Assembly: GCF_002930645.1 (NCBI RefSeq)
Contig: NZ_PSNW01000001.1
Location: forward strand, 674,600 to 738,599
Source of the DNA: Solimonas fluminis
GTDB taxonomy: Bacteria; Pseudomonadota; Gammaproteobacteria; Nevskiales; Nevskiaceae
Length of the DNA: 64,000 bases
Reading direction: 5' to 3'
Shown here: piece after piece, positions 63,534 through 64,000 of the stretch
Position numbering within the stretch: the stretch's first letter is position 1
Layout of the letters: every line of letters begins with the position of its first letter
The notes under the pieces: generated by a model
Database searches by the model: none
Seen by the model: only the letters and a program-made list of their open reading frames with translations
What the model was told of the DNA's origin: nothing
Program-made: the position numbers and the translations under genes

Positions 63534-64000
63534 GGCGAGGACAGCGGCACGGACTCGATCTCCAGCGGCACGGCCTGGATGTCGGAAGGCGTCTGCGGGG
63601 AGGGGCGCTGGTAGGTCGCCATGCGCTTGACGAATTCGTCGACGTGGTCGACCACGTCGGTGGAGCCGCGCAGCACCGAGCCGAAAGCACCGATGATGAA
63701 GGTGTGGCTCATCTTGGGATAGATCACCGTCTCCACCGGGCCGCCGGCGTTGGCGACGGCCTTGGCCAGGCTGCGGGTGTTGTCCGGCCAGACGATCTCG
63801 TCGTTCTCGCCGTGCAGCAGCAGCAAGGGCGGATTGAGTCCGTCGGCGAAGAAGACCGGCTGCGACTGCTCGAAGCGCTCCGGCGGGCCGAAGATGTCGC
63901 GCAGCACCGGGTCGGTGATCGGCAGGAAGTTGTAGGGTCCGGCCAGGCCGATCATGCCGCGCAGCCAGCCGCGCGAGCCCCCGACCTTCTTCAGGTAGGA
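63530..64000 (-). CDS. Alpha/beta hydrolase (5' end outside the window)
   Basis: The C-terminal 155 or so residues of an esterase/lipase-like hydrolase; the frame continues beyond position 64000. AGPYNFLPITDPVLRDIFG and LLLHGENDEIVWPDN (catalytic Asp) and KMSHTFI (catalytic His) are visible, while the nucleophile lies upstream off the window. It overlaps the next gene by ATGA, so it begins the operon carrying the gamma-carbonic anhydrase, aacS and gpmA. Substrate unknown. Confidence 0.85.
   Translation of the reverse strand, partial: SYLKKVGGSRGWLRGMIGLAGPYNFLPITDPVLRDIFGPPERFEQSQPVFFADGLNPPLLLLHGENDEIVWPDNTRSLAKAVANAGGPVETVIYPKMSHTFIIGAFGSVLRGSTDVVDHVDEFVKRMATYQRPSPQTPSDIQAVPLEIESVPLSSP

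Overview
The window is about 64 kb of GC-rich, densely packed chromosome from a gammaproteobacterium. The core genes (rpsI-rplM, lipA, rnt, rnd, rhlE, pilT/pilU, opgGH, mpl, short-form adk, gpmA) are typical of that class. Two RoxA-like haem lipoproteins, a DUF1302 outer-membrane protein, a DUF4394 lipoprotein, acetoacetyl-CoA enzymes, a frameshifted REP-associated transposase and REP-type hairpins point to the Nevskiales/Xanthomonadales side (Solimonas, Nevskia or Steroidobacter-like). That placement is inferred from gene content, not from a phylogeny. Nothing looks like a plasmid, prophage or CRISPR locus. The sequence breaks one gene at each end.

Layout. 1-5.2 kb: two tandem multihaem c-type cytochrome lipoproteins, divergent from a TetR regulator, with a two-site operator between them. 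5.2-11.8 kb: an RND efflux operon ordered tetR-tolC-adaptor-pump. 11.9-15.3 kb: acetoacetyl-CoA reductase and beta-carbonic anhydrase (overlapping), a DUF3228 gene, tRNA-Gln(CUG) and rplM-rpsI. 15.4-19.8 kb: a small secreted protein, a 460-bp structured repeat tract and three PilT/PilU-type ATPases. 19.8-28.1 kb: yggS, rpiA, an RRM protein, rhlE, DUF4399, an acidic repeat-rich outer-membrane protein, an L,D-transpeptidase with an overlapping NUDIX gene, a Gly-rich lipoprotein and fdxA. 28.1-30.3 kb: a REP hairpin, then a 162-bp tandem array built from the 3' end of argG, then argG. 30.5-38.4 kb: rnt, opgG, opgH, an OlsB-like/OlsA-like pair (ornithine lipid), lipA and a small acidic protein. 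38.5-45.7 kb: a triple DUF4394 lipoprotein, mpl, a membrane protein, rnd, adk and ppa. 45.8-56.1 kb: a FecR-SPOR protein, a ROK kinase lacking the usual zinc cysteines, a CocE-like hydrolase coupled to an SDR, a divergent AraC/CMD/DUF1302 group, and glucokinase. 56.2-59.7 kb: metal-linked genes (Csp-type copper storage, an HEXXH protein, DUF2946, ZnuD-type receptor). 59.7-64 kb: a frameshifted RAYT between two REP pairs, then the overlapping operon alpha/beta hydrolase, gamma-carbonic anhydrase, acetoacetyl-CoA synthetase, gpmA.

How the genes fit together. Envelope biology dominates: osmoregulated periplasmic glucans, ornithine lipid, peptidoglycan recycling and cross-linking, pilus retraction, efflux and several outer-membrane proteins. 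A second theme is acetoacetyl-CoA metabolism: acetoacetyl-CoA synthetase at one end and PhaB-type reductase at the other. The reductase overlaps a beta-carbonic anhydrase, and a gamma-carbonic anhydrase-like gene lies just upstream of the synthetase. The RoxA-like pair and the DUF1302/AraC/CocE genes suggest use of hydrophobic substrates, but no substrate can be read from the sequence.

The most unusual non-coding features are the 162-bp argG-tail array, the 154-156-bp cruciform-bearing repeats behind the third pilT-like gene, the REP/RAYT locus with a probable one-base deletion, and several regulatory-looking dyads (TetR operator pair, hairpin over the olsB ribosome site, intercistronic efflux hairpin, ppa leader hairpin, orphan terminator at 13.6 kb).
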